Assembly: GCF_027887165.1 (NCBI RefSeq)
Contig: NC_077227.1
Coordinates: 446,338,462 to 446,402,461 of the forward strand
From: Monodelphis domestica
Taxonomy: Eukaryota > Chordata > Mammalia > Didelphimorphia > Didelphidae
Direction of reading: 5' to 3'
Length of the DNA stretch: 64,000 bases
Shown here: positions 38,001-44,000 of the stretch, piece by piece
Layout of the letters: the number at the start of each line of letters is the position of its first letter
Numbering within the stretch: the first letter of the stretch is position 1
Notes under the pieces: model-generated
The model's input: only the letters and a program-made list of their open reading frames with translations
Databases searched by the model: none
Told to the model about the DNA's origin: nothing
Position numbers and translations under genes: made by a program

Positions 38001-41000
38001 CTGTAAAATAAATATACAGGAGGATGGCAAAAGAACATAAGTGGAAGTGCCTTATAAGAAATGCAAGAAGTAGTAAAGGACAAAAACAAGTTTATAGAAA
38101 AATTGTTGGAAGACCCAATTATTTCAGATCATGTTAAGGACATTTAATGATGAAACTGGAAGGGGGACAATGAACAGAGGAAAAACATAAAAGATTTGCC
38201 AATATGGCGACAGTAAAATCTTTCCTCCATCAATGAAAATGGAGCTATAATATCTGGACTGTAACATCATGGATCCTGATAAGATGTACAAAGAAAAAGA
38301 AATAGAAATAGTACTAGAAAAAAAAGATGAGAAAAACAGTTAGCACAGACCAAATCTATTTATAATACGCTGGAAATGGCAAAATTTAGAGTGTGTTGAG
38401 GGAATAAAATTTCAAGACATCTGAGAGATGAGGCTATCAAATAGTTGGAAAATGTCGCAGACCTAAAAAGGCAGCTAAGAAAAGTACAATAATTTTTGAT
38501 GATTTATTTTCCTATTTCCACAAAATCTTTATGAGCAATTCATATTATAGAGTATCCTTGATGATGGTTCCAGAGGGGAACAATTTTTCACTAAAATTCT
38601 ATCAAACTTCATATTTTTATAGTCACACAATGAACTAAAAAAGTATGGAGAATACAAGATCCCATTCTGCTTCTTTGCTGACTCTAAGAAAGTCTTTGAC
38701 TTGTCAGAATGAAACATCACCTTAAGTTCCCCAGTGAGGTCTATCTCTCAAGCCTATATCAAAACCTCCTAAGTTTCTTGAAATCTCTAATACAAATAAC
38801 TTAATATAAGTATATCAAGCAAAAAATTAATCAAAGAGACATATGCTTGCCAAAGGTAATTATTACTGACACGGGATATATTGACTATATAGAGAGATTG
38901 CCTAAAAACAGTAAAGTCCCCCAGATTCTCTTGTTTAAGGATGACATTACACTGGTTTCATCAAGTCCTGGAACACTGCAAAGGATACATAGGGGCAAAA
39001 TTGCTGTAAAACTTAGGTTAAGTATCCACACTATAAAACTAGGAAAAAACCAAATGTATGAAAAATGCTTATCTAGATGAGAGGTGCCAAACTTGTAGTC
39101 TTTCTCCACCCCCAATGCCCCTGCAAAACTCTAGTGTGTCTTGAACCTTACTGAAATGTAAATGATAACTCTTTAACAAAATAAAATTTAAAAAACAACA
39201 TAGATAATGTTAACGTGTGGCTTTCTAATTAATATGCAGCCCACATGGATCCTTTCTATTTGGGTTTGACAGTGCTGGTACTATAGACTCTGATATGCAA
39301 TTGGCTAAACAACTTTTATATCTTGCCTACTGAATATATACATCATGAACTAATAATGACCTAGGCCCTGAACTGAATAGGATAATGGCAGTGGGTTAAG
39401 ATTACTTTGGGAAATTAGGAAGTGCTTTTAATGACCTCTTAAAGCCTTTCATCAAAACAAAGGCCTATTAAATACTGTATGTCTGCAGATCAAGGAAGAT
39501 TACTAAAGCTTTAAAGTTATAAGTAACTCAATGGTCAATATAAAACTGAATGGTGGCTGTGAACAGGCTAGGATACATTATTAAGACCTGCTCACCATTT
39601 GAAACTATGTCTTACAAGTTGCTAAATTGTGTAACACTATTTGGTCTAGCTATACAACTACTATTCCGATATCCCAAAGATATCAAAGAAAGAGGAAAAG
39701 GAACTACATGTACACACATATTTAGAATAGCCTTTTTGTGGTAGCCAAAAACTGGGGACTAAAAGTATATCTTTCTATTGGAAAAAAGCTAAACAAATAG
39801 TGAATATGAATGTAACAGAATATTACAGAAATGACAAAATGGACACTTTCAGAGGAAATTTGGAAGATCTCTATGAACAAATACAGAGCAAGGTAAGTAG
39901 AATTAGAACAATTTATACAAGGAAAACAACATTACAGAGAAAAAAACAATGCTGAAAGAATTTAGAACTTTCATCAACTCAATGATAAACCACAAATCGA
40001 AAAACATACCTTTTTCCAGAGAGGCAGTAAACTTAAAATGCAGAGATATACAATTTTGGACATGGCCAATGTAGTAATCTGTTTTGCCAGATTATGATAT
40101 ATTAAGGGCTTCATTTATTATTTTCTCAGTGAGGGTCAAGAATGTAGGAGGGGCAAATTAATAATAGAAAAAAAGTTAAGTAGTTGAAAAAGAATTATGA
40201 GTAGCAGTGTCATCAAAGACATCACATTTTGAGAACCTTTGTACTAAAAAGCAAGTTCACTCCAATGCATTAATATTATTATAATGATTATTTTTGTTTT
40301 ATCTGTATATATTATGTTATTTCAATTTTATTTCTAAAATGGTTTACATATTAATAAAACTGTAGTGAATTTTATTAAAATGGAAAAATAGAATTGTTCA
40401 AAGGAAGCAGCTTAAAGGGAGTCATCAGATGAATGACAGCAAAGATCTGGTCAGGTTACAAGGGGAAAGAGATAACTGATGGCCAGTCCTGCTTTTTTGG
40501 CATTTATACAACACAACTGTAGAAGACAGTCCCTAAAAATTAGGTGGACCCCATGTGGAAGGCATAAAAAAAGATGTATGGAACGGAGTCACATAGGATG
40601 AGACAATGACGAAGATTATCTCCATTTAATAAGGAGGCTTAATTGATTTAAAGAGTCAAAAAGATGTGTAATGATAGCTATCTGTATGGCTGGAGAAAGT
40701 GCTCATATTGATGAGGGCATAGTTTCATCAAAGTATTAAAATACAAGTGTCCATCTTGATGTACAAATCAATAAAAAAGCCCATTAATAACAAATTTCTT
40801 AGAATTTGTTTATATTACAAAAATAAAATATAATTAAAGGTAAAAATAAAAATGTGCTAAAGAAAAGGAGACAAAAAAGTAAAGAACAGGAGCCAACCCT
40901 CTAAAAATGGAGCATAAAAATGATAAATAGGAATTTCAGAAGGCTACAATAGCCTTCTTTGTATTCTCTATTTGTAAGGAGTACTGAGGAACAAAGTATG

Positions 41001-44000
41001 CAATTTATTATATTATTCCTCCAAAATGTTTGTCATCAGTTGTATTAATTTTATAATCAAAATGTCCATTGTGTAAAGAATGTTATCTGTTGCTTTTCTC
41101 AAAATGTGCATTGTAAACATCAGTTGTGTCCTAAAAATGCATATTTAGGTCCACTATAAATCTAGATTCTCAAGAGTTATGCTACAGTTATTGTAAAGGT
41201 GAAATAACACATTAAAATGTTTTGAAAAGTTACAGGTGCTAATAATGTGGTAGTGCTATCTATAAGACTGAAAGGTAAAAAAAAAGACAAAACATGATCT
41301 GTATTCCTAGTTTTGCTAACTCAAAACAAATAAATGAAGCACTTTTCAATAGATCAATATATTTATGAACGCAGCTGATGTCATAACAACACTGCATTTG
41401 GTATGGCTAATACAACTCAGTTCAACAAGTCTTTATTAAGAACCTGCTATATGCTAGGCACTCCCATCCTGCCAAAAAAAGAGATAGTTTTTGATGTCAA
41501 GAAATTTTCATTCTAGGAAGGAGAAAAATAGCATGAGCATAGATAAGCAAATACCAAATATGCACAAAAAATATACAAAGTAATTAGGAGGACTTGGAAC
41601 AGAGGACTTTAACAATCAGAGGAACCATGGAAGGCCTTCTATGGGAATTGGCATTTGAACTGAGCTTTAAAGAAAGCTAGGGATTCCAAGTAATAAAGAT
41701 GAAGAGGAAAAGCATTTTAAGCATAGGCAATAGTCTATATGCAAAGACATACATGTAGGAAATATTACATAAAGGAAAGAGGACATCAGCCAATTCACCT
41801 GGAGTACAGTGTGTAGGTGCATGATGTAAAATCAGTTGGGAAGAGGAGTTCTTAAATTTTTTGTGTTATGGACCCCTGTGGCAGTTTGGTGAAACCTACA
41901 GAATAATATTTTTAAATGCATAAAATAAAATATATATGATTCCAAAAGAAAATGAAATAATTATCAAAAAATTTTCTTAAAAACAACCTCCCAGAACTCT
42001 AGATTAAGAATCTCTGGTCTAGAAAGATGGGCTGGACCAAATTATGAAGGGCTTAAACATTCAACAGAAGAGATTTCCCAGAGGTAACAGAAAAGCACTG
42101 AAACTTGTAAGCAGGAATAATCTAGTAAGACCTGTGCTTGAGAAATATCAATTTAATGGTTGGATAAAAGAGGGATGGGAGAATGAGGAGATTAAAGACA
42201 GGAAGATTAATTAGGAGACAATGGCTTATATTTGAGTAGTGGTATAAATGTATCAAGAAGAGATGGACATGAAAAATATTCAAGTAGATTTTATAACTCT
42301 TTGCCACTGATTAGATGTGAAAAGGGTGGGATAGACTGAAGGTTTCCCCTCATAGATAGATTAAAACAATTCAAAACAATAGTAAAATTTCTAAGAAAAG
42401 GACAGAATTAAGAATGTTACAGTTTATATTTTTTAAGTTTGAATAGAACTTTTTGAAATATATTTGAAGTTCTCATATCCAGGATTCCTAAGAAACAAGT
42501 CACTTTTTTTTTTTAAACCCTTACCTTCCATCTTGGAATCAATACTTGGTAAGGGCTAGGCAATAGGGGTTAAGTGACTTGCCCAGGGTCACACAGCTGG
42601 GAAGTGTCTGAGACCATATTTGAACCTAGGACCTCCTGTCTCTAGGTCTGGTTCTCAATCCACTGAGCTACCCAGCTGCCCCCAAACAAATCATTTCTAA
42701 TTCTAATATGTAATGGTTTATAGTTAGTATGGTGGACATTTGTCTACTTTTACTCCAGATTTATTATACCACAAGTGAATCCATGATCAATACTATCAGC
42801 ATTCTTCATTTACAATGCACATTTAGTCCTCCCCATGTCTTCTTATCTTGTATGATTCTTTTCCAAATGCTGCCATAAACCCTTCATACAGGATATCCAA
42901 AATGCTAGAGGCCTTCCACATGATCCAGGAGTAGTAAGTATAGCACTCAGGCTGTTATCTATTTCACAGGATATTTACTCTACCCTGAATTCCCCCCTAA
43001 AAGTCCTCTTCTGATTTCTCTTTAGGGCATGGGGGCTCCCATGAATTACTGAAGGCTATAACAGTTGAGCTCTATATGGTAGCCTTTGCAAAGCTGGAAA
43101 GACTTCTAGAATGGACTTGGTGACAAACTATCTGTTAAAGATCAGCTTGCTACATACAGAAAAACTCATCCAGTAGGTTGGCCACTAAGTGATGAAATAG
43201 TCAGCCACATAAACCCATTAAAACAAAGAAAATACAAAAATATTCTTAAATATGGTCCTTTTCTATTTCATCACTGATCAAAACGAGACAGTGAAAAGTT
43301 TTAAGAAAACTGCTTAAAATCTTAATTTCATTGTTTATATTCTAAATTAGGGACATTCATCCAGTGGTCAAGGTGTATACACGCTAGAACTAAACTAAAA
43401 CAATACTGACATTCTTGCTATAAAGGAAATCAGAAAACATAAAAGAATTTGCAGGCAAATGGAAGATGGCTCAAAAGTTCATAAGAGGCAAATAAAGGAG
43501 TCACACAATCACAGATCTAGAACTAAAAGGGATCTCAAAGGCCATCTAGTTCAATGACTTCATGTTACAGATAAGGAAACTCAGGTAAGGGGATACAAAA
43601 AAGACATATAAGATATGAGGATGGCCATATTGTACAGTAGATGGAGCACTGGGCCTGGAGTGAAAAAGATCTGAGTTCAAATCTGGCCTCACATATTTAC
43701 TAGATGTGTGATCCTAGGCAAGGCACTTAACTCCTTTTTGCCTCAGTTCCTCATCTATAAAATGGGGATGTAATGAAGAAAGAAACTTCAAAACATTCCA
43801 GTATCTTTGCAAAGAAAACCCTATGGACAGAAGACCAAGGGATCACGAAGAGATGGTTACAACTAAAATGACTGAACAACATTAAATACAAAAAAGAAAA
43901 AAAAGTGTTTTTTTGCTGTTATCAATTGAAATTTCTAAATTTATCCTTAAACTAGTAACAACCCAATACCTCCAAAGAGGGAAATAATACAATCAGATTA

